Translations under genes and position numbers: made by a program
Part shown: piece after piece, positions 38,130 to 49,975 of the stretch
Numbering within the stretch: position 1 is the first letter of the stretch
How the letters are laid out: every line of letters begins with the position of its first letter
NCBI RefSeq assembly: GCF_026212465.1
Contig: NC_080050.1
Location: 28,409,070 to 28,473,069 of the forward strand
Length of the DNA stretch: 64,000 nt
Direction of reading: 5' to 3'
Source: Amaranthus tricolor
Taxonomy: Eukaryota; Streptophyta; Magnoliopsida; Caryophyllales; Amaranthaceae
Notes under the pieces: generated by a model
Database searches by the model: none
What the model was told of the DNA's origin: nothing
What the model saw: the letters and a program-made list of their open reading frames with translations, nothing else

Positions 38130-39627
38130 TCTCCTACGCCTCCTACAGTAGTAAGAGGCGTTCGGATGTCGCTCTGGCAGTGGAGGGGACTAGTACTGTG
38201 ATGGCTGTGATGGCCCAGCCTGCGAGGTCCCCACAACGTCAATAGGGTATGAAAGGTCCATCTCCTCCAAATGATAGTCATAAGCAGGAGATGAGACGTG
38301 CATATGGGCGGTAGCCGGTGAGGACTCTGCAGCAACTTCCGGTATGAAGTGCTGGAATTGTGTGCCGACGAGCATGCCTTGCACAATCTCCCTCACCGGC
38401 TCCTCGTGGCTATACCGCATCATTGCTGCCGCAACTTGTGCCTGCAATTAATATTTAGTTAATGTAATATTATATTATGTAATCGACAACTTAATCATTT
38501 AAATGCAAATAAAGACTTATGAATTGGGTCATCGTGGGCGCAGCAGGTGCATAATGTGATGCTGCGATGATACCACGTGGTGTCATCCATTGACGAGTGA
38601 TGGAGAGGAGCCACGACATGTAGTCTGGTGTAGTAGGTGCGCCATGAACATCGATCGGTGCACCTTGGGCCAGTAGCGCTACTCTACGATCCTAACGAGC
38701 ATGTGGCGTCAGTTAATCTCCATCCACTTTGTCGTACCCTGATTTTTGTGCGAAATCAGGTGCAGCTCGGGTTCAGTGTCACAAGGCAGTGGAATGCCCT
38801 GTACCAACCCATATTGGCGCAATACGCGCTCTGGTAGATGTACTTCGACAATGTCAAAGCATATGAGTGGCACAGAAGCCCCCCACGCACCTGAATGAAT
38901 CCCCCAGTGCTCAGGTACAGCTGCGTAGGCTTCCGCAGGGTACGGGTCCCACAAAAACTATAGTACATGTTATGAAAATGTAAGTGATGTGTTAATTAAA
39001 TTGCACTAATGTTAATGAGTACTAAAATATTTACCTGGTTGGGTCGTAGCAGGTCTAACTGATCTCGGTAGAATCCGAGACCGGTCCTGGTGTGCTAGCG
39101 CGTCCGGCGTGCAAAATTCCACCTTGAACCATACGCAGCATCTGGTGGGGATTGTTGCAGAGGAGCAGCATCACCACGACCAACGAATCTGTAAGGTTGG
39201 CCGATAAGGATATGCTCCAACGCCCACAGCTGAACATTGGAAATGTAATTAGTATGTAATTCAACAATAGCAGATTAGAATTAAATGTTATTGATATTAC
39301 CTGTAATATGACTAGTTGTCCCGCAATCTCCAAAGAGGGAATTTGGGTGGACTTTGAATGCTCCCACATAGCATTTAAAGCCTCATTATCCTCAATAGAA
39401 AAGGCAAGCAATTCTCCACTCATGTCATATTTAAAGCTTATATTTACGGTACTTCTAGTGGTGTCCAATCCAATCTTAGAACATATAAAATGTTTAAGCT
39501 GGTTCAAATCCATTTTCGAGTTGTATGTAAACAACCTACTTCTTTCCCAAACATAATAAACTTTGTCACTACTTTCTCGAATAGAACTATTCCAAAAAGA
39601 TACTATAGTGACGCGAAATGATGCCAT
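38130..39627 (-). pseudogene. Transposon gene: MULE N-terminal domain joined to plant mobile domain
   Basis: Minus-strand exons are 39301-39627, 39035-39229, about 38520-38957 and about 38150-38447. The first 101 residues (MASFRVTIVSFWN to SKSTQIPSLE) match the N-terminal domain of many plant MULE transposases, with FKYDMSGELLAF and EALNAMWEHSKS. The same exon then switches in frame to AGQLVILQ, and the next begins LWALEHILIGQP. These are plant mobile domain (PMD) sequences, which continue with PLICFDIVEVHLPERVLRQY and GIPLPCDTEPELH. The gene is dead: a TAG stop lies at 39095-39097 after RRTR, further stops occur, and a frameshift lies near 38715. The C-terminal part is QVAAAMMRYSHEEPVREIV to PSQPSQY. 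PMD proteins occur both in transposons and as host silencing or cell-division factors (MAIN, MAIL1). Confidence 0.75.
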
Positions 39628-40380
39628 TTTCTACATTAATACAAACAAAATCAACATCATCATCAACTTCATCCCCTTACAAGTACATTATGTTCATTTG
39701 ATTATAATCTTTTTTGGTCTAAAAATTATTAAAGTCTATAATGTAACTAAGTTCATACATATATAATATACATAAAATCCAAATAATAAATCAATTAATA
39801 AGTTCATAAATGATATTTCTAATACCAACATCAACATCAACATCAACATTTCTAATAACATTATCAACATTGAATTCAACTAATTCAATAAGCTCATCAA
39901 CAATAATACTTCAAAAAGCAACATAAAGCTATAAAAACAATTAAAAATTACCTTGAATAGTTATAGATAATTAAGAAAAGTCTTGATTTAAGAACTAGTA
40001 ACCTACATTTGAAAAAATAAGCAAATTTGATTAAAACCCTAAAAAACTACATATATACTAAAAAAACGCAAACAAGTTTACCTTTGAGCAAGCTAGAGTA
40101 TCACAGGCTAATTTTGAAGTGTCAAATTGAAAGAGGAGTGCAAGAATTGATGAATTGAATCTATGATTTTAGAGAGAGAATGTCGAGTGATAAGGTAGGG
40201 TTTTGAGAATTGGGGAAAATGGGAAAATAGGAAGCTGATCTGCGTATTTGTGGAGCATACTGTCCGCAGTTAGTAACTGCGAACAGGTCAAAACTGGTCA
40301 AAGGGCTGTTCGCAATTACTAACTGCGAATAGCTATTTGACCTGTTTTGACTTGTTCACAGTTTACCTTTAGATTTGAAA
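39628..40380. mobile_element. 5' flank of the PMD transposon with palindromic end
   Basis: AT-rich sequence upstream of the PMD pseudogene leads to a structured block at about 40258-40375. It holds GCAGTTAGTAACTGCGAAC and TTCGCAATTACTAACTGCGA, each an inverted repeat around TTAGTAA. They are joined by GGTCAAAACTGGTC and its inverse GACCTGTTTTGAC, so the block folds back. The outer boundary and a target duplication could not be fixed. Confidence 0.5.
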
Positions 40381-41800
40381 TAAAATTAAAAATTGTATTA
40401 TTTTGTTATCTTTTTGATAAATTGAATTAAACACTTCAAATTTTCACCATTATAGTGATGCTGTCTGATCAAATAGGAGGCTTTTCTTTAATTTGGTGGA
40501 CCTTCTTTTGGCCTTTAATTAACAAGCATGCGTTGTATAACCCACATTTGGCTTTTTTAGAAAACACATTTGTAATTTTTTAAAATATATTTTTAGTACA
40601 CGATAGATCAAGAAAATAAAATTGCTAGATTGGAATTAAATTTAGGATCTTTTTAAAAAATGATATATGATCTCAACTGAGACAAAATCCGATTTCCGAC
40701 AGTACATTTATACTTTTTTGCATTTGTCTAAACTATCAAAAGTTAATTATTTACTATTTTTAGAAAAAAAATTATCTTAAAGTAAAAATATGTATAATAA
40801 AACTTGCTAATTCATTTTATATAATCAATGATTTCAAAAGATGATCCAACTATTACTTATTTGCAATTAGTATAACATGGTGGTTTTTGAACCTAAAACA
40901 TCTTATAATGGTAAGAATTACCATTATATATTGTTATTAATATCATCCAAACCTTTTACTTTCCCCATATTATTATCATCCAAACATTTTATTATCATCA
41001 AGATCAAGATTATGATCTTAAAAACTAACTATACTTGGGCTTTTCTATACATCAATGTTGAATCCAAAATCATGGCAACACCAATGTATTAAAATAAGTT
41101 AATAAAATGAAAATTGGGTAAAGTATTGTTTGTATAATGAACAACCCAAGAAAATTCCTGGTCGAACCTTTAGCTTTGATATTAATTGTTGGGCTCTTCA
41201 GCCGTTAGTGATCCGCATAAGTATAATATTGTCTGCTTTTGGTCAAATTCACACAAATTTGGTTATAGGTGCCTCATATTATTTTGTAATTAAATCACTT
41301 ATATATTTGTAAATATTAAATTTTTCACCAAATTAGACTAAAAGAAAGAAAAGACAAATAAAATTAAAACCAGATCTCAAGACCTATTCTAAAAAGTAAT
41401 ACCTATTATTAATAGCTGTAATATAATAGTATAAGAAAAGCTTAAAGGGTGATGAATAGCACTAAAAACCCTTGTGTTTCATATAATGGTTAGTATTCAA
41501 TCAAGTTGCAATAATGGAGCCATGGACCATCATTTAATTTCAAACAAGTTGCATATAATATTCAATCATAAGTAAGTTGGATACAATTAAATTAAATTAC
41601 AACAAAACAAACAAAAATAAAAAAACAAATAAAAGTACATTATGAATGAATTCATAAACCCACTAGCTATAGGTTTACTACTTTTATTTAAAAAATATAT
41701 TTTACTGGACAGAATACCATACTATACCGTATCATCATATTCAGTAAATTTCGCTAATATTTCAGATACTTCATTGAACTTCCTTTTACATCAAAATTAT
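40381..41800. other. AT-rich intergenic tract
   Basis: No coding region, clear repeat ends or RNA gene were recognised. Short open frames are AT-driven and lack family resemblance. Confidence 0.45.
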
Positions 41801-42119
41801 TCAGCATCTTCACAACAAAAACAACAGAGAATTCCCCACAAAATACTTCCCCTCTTTGGACTCTTATCTCCCATTTTTATGACTTTTAATTATTAATTAC
41901 AGGAAACAAAACAAAAAATATTAATTGTATGTTTTCCAAGTATTTAGATGCTTGAAGAAGATTAATGTGGTTTCCTTATATACTATAATGGGAAGTACTG
42001 GCGTTTAGACTTTAGGGTTACCATTAAAATTTGAAAGAATAGAATGATTTTCAGTCAGTTTTCAGTGAAAATTCAGGTAACTTTCTACAACATTATTTAC
42101 AGATTTCTTGTTCAACCAA
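41801..42119 (+). repeat. Unit A, copy 1 of a three-copy dispersed segment
   Basis: This 320-bp segment starts TCAGCATCTTCACAACAAAA and ends TTTCTTGTTCAACCAAA. A close copy lies at 48143-48451 and a partial one at about 43636-43800, all in the same orientation. Each holds a TATA-like CTTATATA before its last 150 bp. There is no open frame. It may be a duplicated promoter and leader or an unclassified repeat. Confidence 0.8.
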
Positions 42120-43635
42120 AAAAAAAATCAATATTATTATACAAATTCTTAAATGAGACAGTCTGACAGTAAGACAATCTTTATAACTTAACCCAATATT
42201 CACTTATATTTTTTAAGTGATTCTTCATAATTCTAAACAAATCAATTTGAAAAATAAATTGATTTTATGGGTCATTTTATGGTGTATCGATTTCATACAA
42301 GAGTCGTCGTTATTACTATTATTACTAGTAGTACCCTTATGTGTGATACATGGTAACGATAGTTTATTATATAATTACTAATATCGCATAATTCGTTGTA
42401 TTAATTATGTTTAATTTTTATGATTTATTTGGTATGTATAATAGTAAACTAATTTAAATCAATCAAATGTAATGATGATGCATTTTGATGGGAAAAATTA
42501 TCATGACATAGCAACATATTCATAATTTTAAAAGAAAATAATATCAGTGTTTTTTATTTCAGTTGTATTTATTATTTATTATTGTTAATAATTATATTTG
42601 GAATACTCAATCGTTGATGATTTTGTTAGTGAATAAGTCCGTACAAACTTGCTTTACTACTGCTTGAAAATTCTTTACTCATACAGTCATACTAGATTGA
42701 TTTATTTTAATTACCAAGTTGTAAAAGTGCATTTGACAAAATATTATACAAATATAAGATGGTTTCTTTGTTGAGTTGGTCCTAAAAGAAAAATACAGAG
42801 TAAGTTTTTTGATAGACATTAAAAATGTTATAAATAGGCATTTAGAATATATTGAGTACTTAAGTACTTATCGGTGGGCATTAAGTGTATTGTAAGTAGG
42901 AATTAAGGATATGATAAGTAGATTAATAGGCTAAGTTTCCCAATAGGCATTAAGAATATTATAAGCAGACATTTTAAATAATTTTTCGGTGGGCATTAAG
43001 TATGTTGTAAGTATGCATTAAAAATAATATAATCAGGCATTATAAATACAATAAATAAACATTATGATTTAATGGGTTGTCTAAGATATGTCTCTAAAAA
43101 AAAGTCTCACAAGAAACTTTCGAAATATTATATTGTTGGAAGGAGATATGAGTTGGTGCATGTTGTTTAAGACATTATTTTATTAAATGAGATTGGAGAA
43201 ACCCAATTACTAGTTTATATTAAATGACGAAAAGAGTATGGAATATTGTAAAGTTGATAGGTGAAAGATGAAGAAAAAGAAGGATTATTAATTTTATTTT
43301 AGAGGAAAGGAGGGAAATATTTCTACTCCATTCCAATAGGATAAAAAAATTTAAACCCAAAATGAACCTTTAATAATAATAATATTATTTTAATTTCTAC
43401 TCAAATAATTATGTTTTCTTAGTTTAATTTTAATTTCGCTCATAAATATTTACCCTCTATACATACATGATCTGTACATACATGCTCGTCTAATACTAAA
43501 ATATAAAAATATTGAAACCTTTTTAATTCCAATAAATAAAAATATATTTATTATAAAATTCTAAGAATTGTTTATATATGTATGGAATGAATGGATCCAC
43601 ATGACCAACTTGTAGCTAGAGTATATATGTCTCTG
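42120..43635. other. Intergenic with a GTCTC-type repeat
   Basis: At 42150-42180 a tract with GAGACAGTCTGACAGTAAGA resembles the end of a common MITE. At about 42805-43115 a longer element carries four or more loose copies of GGCATTAAGTATGTTGTAAG-like units. It ends near GATATGTCTCTAAAAAAAAG. Its relative in opposite orientation is at 49730-49975. No gene was recognised. Confidence 0.45.
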
Positions 43636-43800
43636 GGTATATATTTAGGTGCTTCCTTATATAATAAGGACTGGAATTTAGGGTTAGGGTTAGGGTTAGG
43701 GAATTATCTTTGAAAGAAGGAATAATTTTCTGTCAACTTTCTGTGAAAACTCAGATAACTTTCTACTAAATTCTTTACAGGATTCTTGTTCAACCAACAA
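43636..43800 (+). repeat. Unit A, copy 2 (partial), with telomere-like expansion
   Basis: The segment shares GCTTCCTTATATA and the tail TTCTTGTTCAACCAA with copies 1 and 3. Where those have one TTTAGGGTT, this copy has TTAGGG about four times in tandem at 43677-43701. The local comparison argues for slippage expansion within the unit. Confidence 0.75.
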
Positions 43801-46284
43801 AAACAAAATTATATATTGTTATTATTATTTTTAGTAATTATATATTCTAATTAACACGCTTTTTACGCGAGGTTCATTTGAGATAAAAGTATGGATGCAT
43901 TACAAATCCTCAACAACGCTAAATATTTCACTTTAAATGATGGGTACGGTGATTGAAATTCGAACCCTTGACCTATTGTTACGTTCACTTCTGATACTAT
44001 GTCAATGAAGACCAACTCAAGCAAAGGGTTAAGTAGATGATTGAAGCATCAGAATATGTTATACACTCAAACAATTTTAATTTTAGATTATACAGGTTGA
44101 CATTAAGTTTAGGGTAGGCTGAGAAAAAAACAAATTAGTGAAAATTGATTTTGACACCTTACCTAAGAAAAAGTGGTATATATTTAATTAGAGTAACTAA
44201 GACAAAACTCGATTCTCAAAATTAGTTATATTATTTTTATAATCACAGTACTTATCATTGAAATAAACTCAAACTTTTAATGGTTTTATTAAAATTTATG
44301 AAGTTACAAGAAAACAATAGTTAATTAAGTCAAAATTACAGAAACACTAGAAATGATTGACACAGCCAAATTTATCATCAAACAATTGACCATTTCTCCC
44401 ATAACTATTAAAAAAGAAATATTTCAACAAAAATAACACAGCTTAATTATTGAATTGGTCTAAAGTTTCTTATATTAATATATTACCAAAATTATTATAC
44501 ACTCTGATCTATAAAAATACTTTTTATTAATTTAGGTTCAATTCTCTTCATCTGAAATTGAATTTTGTTTTTACTCAATTAAATTTATTTATTATTTAAA
44601 AATGAGAATTTGAGGAAGAAAAGTGGAAATGTCTCTACAAGTTTTAGCAATCAGCTCTATGGTTTTAATTGTTGTTACAATTTTATTTATAAAAAATAGT
44701 AATTTTTATTTTTATGTTTCATGTACTATTTTTTAATACAGAGTATGCTGAGAAAAAGAGAAGATCGATATGTATGAATTGAATTCAGGATCTCACCTGA
44801 AAAAAGTAATACTCGCTTCAATTGTACTATTTTAATTCTCTTATATACTATGTAGGAAATAATGTAGTAATTTAGTATATTTATAAATTAGGAAAGTAGT
44901 ATAACTTGTTAATATTGTTTCCTTTATTAGGTGAGTAGTTTCTATATAAATATCGGTGTAATTCATCATTAAGGTTTAATACAAATTAAGTATTCATAAC
45001 CCAAATCCTAATCTTAATATTATTTCCGCATTTTGATTTTATTCATACTAATTTGAAGATTAACATCTTTAGTCACACTAACTAAGAGCTAAAAAATAGT
45101 TTAATATTATAAAAATATGTATTGATGTGAAATGGGGGATCGAATTGGATGTCTAGGTTTTGTCCCAGTTTGTATTTGTCTTCTTATTTTCTATATATTA
45201 GCCGTATTATATAAAGTAAGTTTGAATGATAAATAATGCTAAATATTTGTAATATACCAAATATTTCAGAACAAACAAAATAGATTTTATTTAAATGATC
45301 TACTAGTCTTATAGAGTACTCCTACATATGTTTGGTTGTGTAGGATTCTTAAGCACCCACTTCTTGTAATGTACTTTTGTGGCAATGAAATGGGGTTTGG
45401 GTTGCAACATGTCATCATAGTACAATTATGAATCTAGCTTTTAAACTTTTATTTTTTTCTAAAAAAACTATTATATTATTACAACTAAAATAAAACCTGA
45501 TTCTCAACAGTTTTTAAAAACAATAAGAAAATAAAATAGACAAAAATAATAAACTTGTGGACAAATTTTAACAATGGATTCACAAGTCACAACTCAAAAT
45601 GTTATGATCAATAAGAAAAAGTTGAAAATTAAAGAACATTAATAGTTAAATATACATTAAAAAAATAAACAAATTAATTACCTTATTAATTATTAATTGA
45701 GTTAGGGTTAAAGATAATTAGTTGATGTGGCAAGGAAATATTCAAGAAATCAATTCGGAAGGAAGGAATCAAAGACTTGAAATGGTCAAGTAATACTTAT
45801 GAGGGACAAATATATACGACTGTTAGAAACAAAAATAGCAAATTAAATAGACAACTTTTTGACTTGTTCCTTCAAATTTTAGAACCAACTTAGTCTCTCA
45901 TATTAAATAAACATTTTTAGTATATTAATATTAGTATTATTTTTCTTACAACTCTAAATTTTTTTATTTCTTTTGATAAAAATTGGATATGCCATATTTT
46001 AAGCCGGGATATATATTGATATAATAATGATGATTATTTTATGCATTCATCATTGTTGACTAAGAATTATTTTTGAATTATATTATATGTCTTTGCTCTT
46101 AAACTATCAGATTTTTTTTAGTAAATAAAAAGAAAAAAATTATTTAATAAGAATCAAATTCAAAATCACATTAATTTGTAAAAAATGCGTACTTGTTCAA
46201 ACTAAAAAAAGCCCCGATTCTTTATATTATACCTTTATTATTAGGAATGACGTTGGTTTGTAGCTTAAATAGAAGTAATAAAAT
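43801..46284. other. Repeat-rich intergenic tract
   Basis: A SINE-like copy lies at about 43930-44055 (TTCACTTCTGATACTATG). Degenerate unit B segments lie at 44310-44470 and 45720-45900, each passing through a TCAAG or TCATCAAAC stretch to a TTGGTC/TTGTTCC-type end. A tract at 45195-45290 (TATAAAGTAAGTTTGAATGA, then CAAATATTTCAGAACAAAC) resembles the MITE end at 36540. No protein gene was recognised. Confidence 0.4.
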
Positions 46285-46710
46285 AAGAAAATTTTGAATA
46301 AAATAAGATGTTTTAACAACTTAATTTTAAAAATAAGTTTCGTGAAAACTTTATTCTCAAAATAAGCGTCCGTACATTCCAACCTAGGCTTGGTGAAAGT
46401 CGCTGTTACTAACAGCGACTTAAAAAAAAAATTTTTTTTTTAAGTCGCTGTTAGTAACAGCGACTTAATGCGTTTTAAGTTTCCAGCTCTCAGTTACTTC
46501 CTCATGTCAACCTACGAAATTAAGGAGTTGACCATTAACCTTAAAGTCGTTGTTAGTAACAACGACTTGAGGCTTTACTAATTTTATTTATTTATTTTTT
46601 TCACCAAGTCTAGATTGGAATGTACGGACGCTTATTTTGAGAATAAAGTTTTGTCGAAGCTTATTTTTTGAATTAAGTTTTTCTAATTTTTTCAAATTTT
46701 ATAAAATAAG
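46285..46710. mobile_element. TIR/foldback MITE carrying GTCGC palindromes
   Basis: A perfect 38-bp inverted repeat lies at 46345-46382 and 46615-46652. Its core is AATAAGCGTCCGTACATTCC, and it sits within imperfect ends of about 100 bp. Inside are a perfect 70-bp palindrome (46397-46466) and a third related palindrome at about 46544-46568. No target duplication could be fixed and there is no coding sequence. Confidence 0.85.
46397..46466. repeat. Perfect 70-bp palindrome
   Basis: The half-site is AAGTCGCTGTTA, one base, TAACAGCGACTT, then ten A. The second half is its exact reverse complement, starting with ten T. Each 25-bp half-site is itself symmetrical apart from its middle base. It can fold as a single long hairpin or a cruciform. 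Confidence 0.97.
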
Positions 46711-47063
46711 TATCAAATCAATAGATAATTGGAATATGAAGTATAATCAGATAAGAAATAAAGGTTAGGCGAATAAGGTTTTAGGCACATGGCTACAGCT
46801 AAAGTCGATTAGAACACTAGCTAATTAATTTGTAACCTTTCTCGTCTACTTGACAAGGACATACACAAAGCTTTAGTTCTTTTACTCTTCTAAGACAACA
46901 AGATTATTATCTACATAACTTTAGTTATCTACCTAATTTAACATTTAATTAATTAGCGGTTTAATTACTTCTTAATCTGTATTCTCTAAGTATATGATTA
47001 TTTGGTTTATAATAATTTAACGTGTACTAAGTTTAAACAAGACCATCTCCTCTTGGTTATTAG

Positions 47064-47543
47064 GGGCGGCCCGAAAACGCTCGGATCGAAATATGGCTTT
47101 CAAATTAAGTTTCGAATTGGTGAATGCTGCAAAAGGGAATGGCGATGCCATACGCAAAAAGGAAGAGACTCATATTTCGATCGGAATCAATAGAAAAAGA
47201 AAGAATCGAAATTGATCGATATATTTCTTTCTTTTCTCGAAACAAATAAAAGAGAAATCATGGATCAACTAAGCCCTCTCGGGAACTCCCTTAAGAATAA
47301 TAAAGAGGAATTTCATGTAAATACCGTACTATTCATGGAGATTCCGTAAATATTCCATTTCAAAAATAGAAACAATTGAGATTTTTTTGGAGATTGGATA
47401 CAGTTACTAATTCATGATCTGGTATGTACAGAATGAAAATTTCATTCTCGATTCTACGAGAAGTTTTATGAAAGCCTTTCATTTGCTTCTCTTCGATGGA
47501 AGTTTGATTTTTCCATAATGTATCCTAATTTTTGGCCTAATTA
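47064..47543 (+). other. Plastid DNA insertion (NUPT): rps7 3' end to ndhB 5' end
   Basis: At about 47064-47165 the translation contains [16 protein letters not shown] followed by [11 protein letters not shown], the C-terminal part of chloroplast ribosomal protein S7. At 47414-47543 it reads [16 protein letters not shown] then [14 protein letters not shown], the N-terminus of chloroplast NdhB. The two genes are adjacent and in this order in plastomes, and the spacer between them is also present. The copy has decayed: NdhB's usual H4 is Y, and its frame breaks soon after FDGS. It is a nuclear plastid insertion with no function expected. Confidence 0.88.
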
Positions 47544-48142
47544 TGTTATATTTCTTTTTTAAAATATTATTCACATAAATTAGATAGTTTTATTACTTTT
47601 TAATTATTTTACCTATTTCTTTTTTTTAGAAATTTTAGTATTACCAAATTTAAGTTGATAATTATAATGATTGGTTTTCTACTCTTCATAGAGTTAGAAT
47701 ACTCCATAACAATAAGAAAAGGAAAAGTATACCAATAAAATAATGATGACATCCATAATAAATTTATAATTATTTCAAATATCATTATCATGATCAGTGT
47801 ATAATAACGACAACTTATATCCATAAAAAAGAGCGCAGTCAAAAAATCCTTCAACTCAAAGGAATCAAGGGACGTAATTATTTTAAACAAGTTTGATAAT
47901 ACAATTAAATGAGATGACAACAAAATTATAAATAAAATAAAAGTACAATATTATTTGGTATTAATTACCAATATAATATCATTATCAATTACATGTATAA
48001 TTCATACACACCGTATTCACTAGATTTAATAAAAAAAAATAAAAAAAAACTTATTCACCACATATTTTAGTGTAAAGCAGGTAATATTTACCCCTTTCCA
48101 GCCTGTAGCTGTCTAGCTGACATTGAGGGATAGCAAACTTAA
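47544..48142. other. AT-rich intergenic tract
   Basis: No feature was recognised between the plastid insertion and unit A copy 3. Confidence 0.4.
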
Positions 48143-48451
48143 TCAGCATCTTCACAACAAAAACAGCAGAGAATTCCCCACAAAATGCTTCCCCTTTTTG
48201 GATTCTTATCTCCCATTTTTTGTGACTTATTAATTATTAATTACAGGAAAAAAAAAAAGAAAAAATATATTAATTTTATGTTTTCTGAGTATTTAGATGC
48301 TTGAAAAAGAAGATTAATGTGGTTCTTTATATAATAATGGGGAGTACTCGGGTTTAGGGTTGCCATTGAAATTCGAAAGAATGGAATGACTTTCCAGTGA
48401 AAATGCAGGAAACTTTCTACTACATTCTTTAAAGATTTCTTGTTCAACCAA
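48143..48451 (+). repeat. Unit A, copy 3
   Basis: Close in sequence to 41801-42119 over its whole length. It shares GAGAATTCCCCACAAAAT, TTAATTATTAATTACAGGAA, GTATTTAGATGCTTGAA and the terminal TTTCTTGTTCAACCAAA. Orientation is the same. Confidence 0.8.
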
Positions 48452-48484
48452 AAAAATTCATTATTTTTTTTATTAGTATTGATT

Positions 48485-48785
48485 AGAATAAATTGTGAAT
48501 TACCCTTACAGTTTAAATCTCGGACGAATTAAATTTTTATTTTTTTTTTTCGAATTACAGTCAGCAAAGTATCTATATCTATCGTATTAGGGTCATTCAT
48601 CGGATTCCGACCACCTAACTTAAAATTCCAACTAGTTAAATGCTCGAAAGCTAGTGAAAATTAGCCTGAACATTGTAGGCATTAATACTTTAATATCCGT
48701 AATTTAAAAGAACATTGAGGTTGTAGTTCAAAAAAACAAAAGTTTAAGCTGTAATTCAAAATTTATTCTGTTAATTATTAATAGT
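48485..48785. mobile_element. MITE-like element with inverted ends
   Basis: The left end reads AGAATAAATTGTGAATTAC. The right end, as complement, reads AGAATAAATTTTGAATTAC, followed on both sides by AGTTTAAA/AGCTTAAA. It is about 300 bp with no coding content. A target duplication was not found. Confidence 0.55.
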
Positions 48786-49267
48786 ACTTTTTGCGGCCTG
48801 TTTATCGAATTCAAATTATGTAAATGGTAATGATAATGGTAATTGAGTGTAATTTTTATGGAAAATCTGATTAAAAATATATTTAATGGTTTTGCATTTT
48901 CTAATTCAATTATTTCATTTTCTTTGTAAAATTCATTATAATATATTACTATTTAACGATGTGATATTAAATGATAATGAAAAAAATTATGATCAACTTT
49001 TTATCATCATAAAAATGAAATGTCAAATGTACATTTCATAATAATTTACCTTACAGATTATTTTAATTACTGCACCAATTACCAATAATCAAACATGACA
49101 CCGTCATCACACTCAGTGTGTATCCCGTCCATAGAAAAATCATGAACAGAGTCTAGAGAGGGAAGGACTGCGGCAACTCATATCCAAAAAGGAGAGTGCG
49201 GTCAAAGAGTTCCTCAACTCGAGGAAAACAAGAAAACTTCCTGCAACGAAACTCCACAAGCCTGCAT

Positions 49268-49270
<3 letters not shown>

Positions 49271-49330
<60 letters not shown>
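49271..49330. repeat. AAT trinucleotide microsatellite, 20 units
   Basis: Sixty bases of uninterrupted AAT repeats. Poly-Asn, poly-Tyr and poly-Ile frames across it are artefacts. Confidence 0.97.
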
Positions 49331-49332
<2 letters not shown>

Positions 49333-49729
49333 AACAAACGAGAAAAAACCAGAGAAGAATAACACCAACAGGAAAATGCAAGGGAATTAGTAGTCTGAAA
49401 CACGAATGAGGCACCTCTAACTACTTTTATCTCCGGTTAGATCCTCAGAAAGATGTAATTCATGCAAATCTATTTTTATTTGCTCTTTCCTTATTTTTCT
49501 AGGTCTCTCTCAATTTCTTTTACCATTTACTATAATACTTTCTATCCTCCTCACATGACGTCAAAGATCATATGCCTCATTTTGTTAATGTAACTAAAAG
49601 TCCGTCCGTACGTCCCTTGCCTAGGACATTCTTTACTTATAAAAAGTGCATTTAAAAAAAGTTCCCATTATTTTAATGAAAACGTAAAAATTTAAAAATT
49701 TGATTTTAAAAAAATTACTCATTCATCGG

Positions 49730-49975
49730 TTAGTCTCTTGAGAGACCGATACTTTGAGAGACGTATCTCAAATTCAGTCCATTAAAGATTAATACATGCT
49801 TATTATATTCTTATTGCCTACTTATATTATTCTTAATATTTATTTACTGTATTTTTAATGCCTACTTTCAATATCTTAAATGTCTACCTACATCATTTTT
49901 AATGTCTAATTACAATATTTTAAAAAATATATAATAGGTCAGCCCAATTAAGAACCGTCTCTCATAACAATTTGT
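49730..49975 (-). mobile_element. GTCTC-type MITE, inverted relative of 42805-43115
   Basis: The ends carry TCTCTTGAGAGACCGATAC and AACCGTCTCTCATAAC. The middle has several units of the type TTTTTAATGCCTACTTTCAA, the complement of the GGCATTAA units at 42.8-43.1 kb. Boundaries are approximate. Confidence 0.5.

Noticed and set aside
49140..49414. Frames with poly-Asn, poly-Tyr, poly-Leu and poly-Ile
   Set aside because: They come from the AAT microsatellite and lack splice or homology support.
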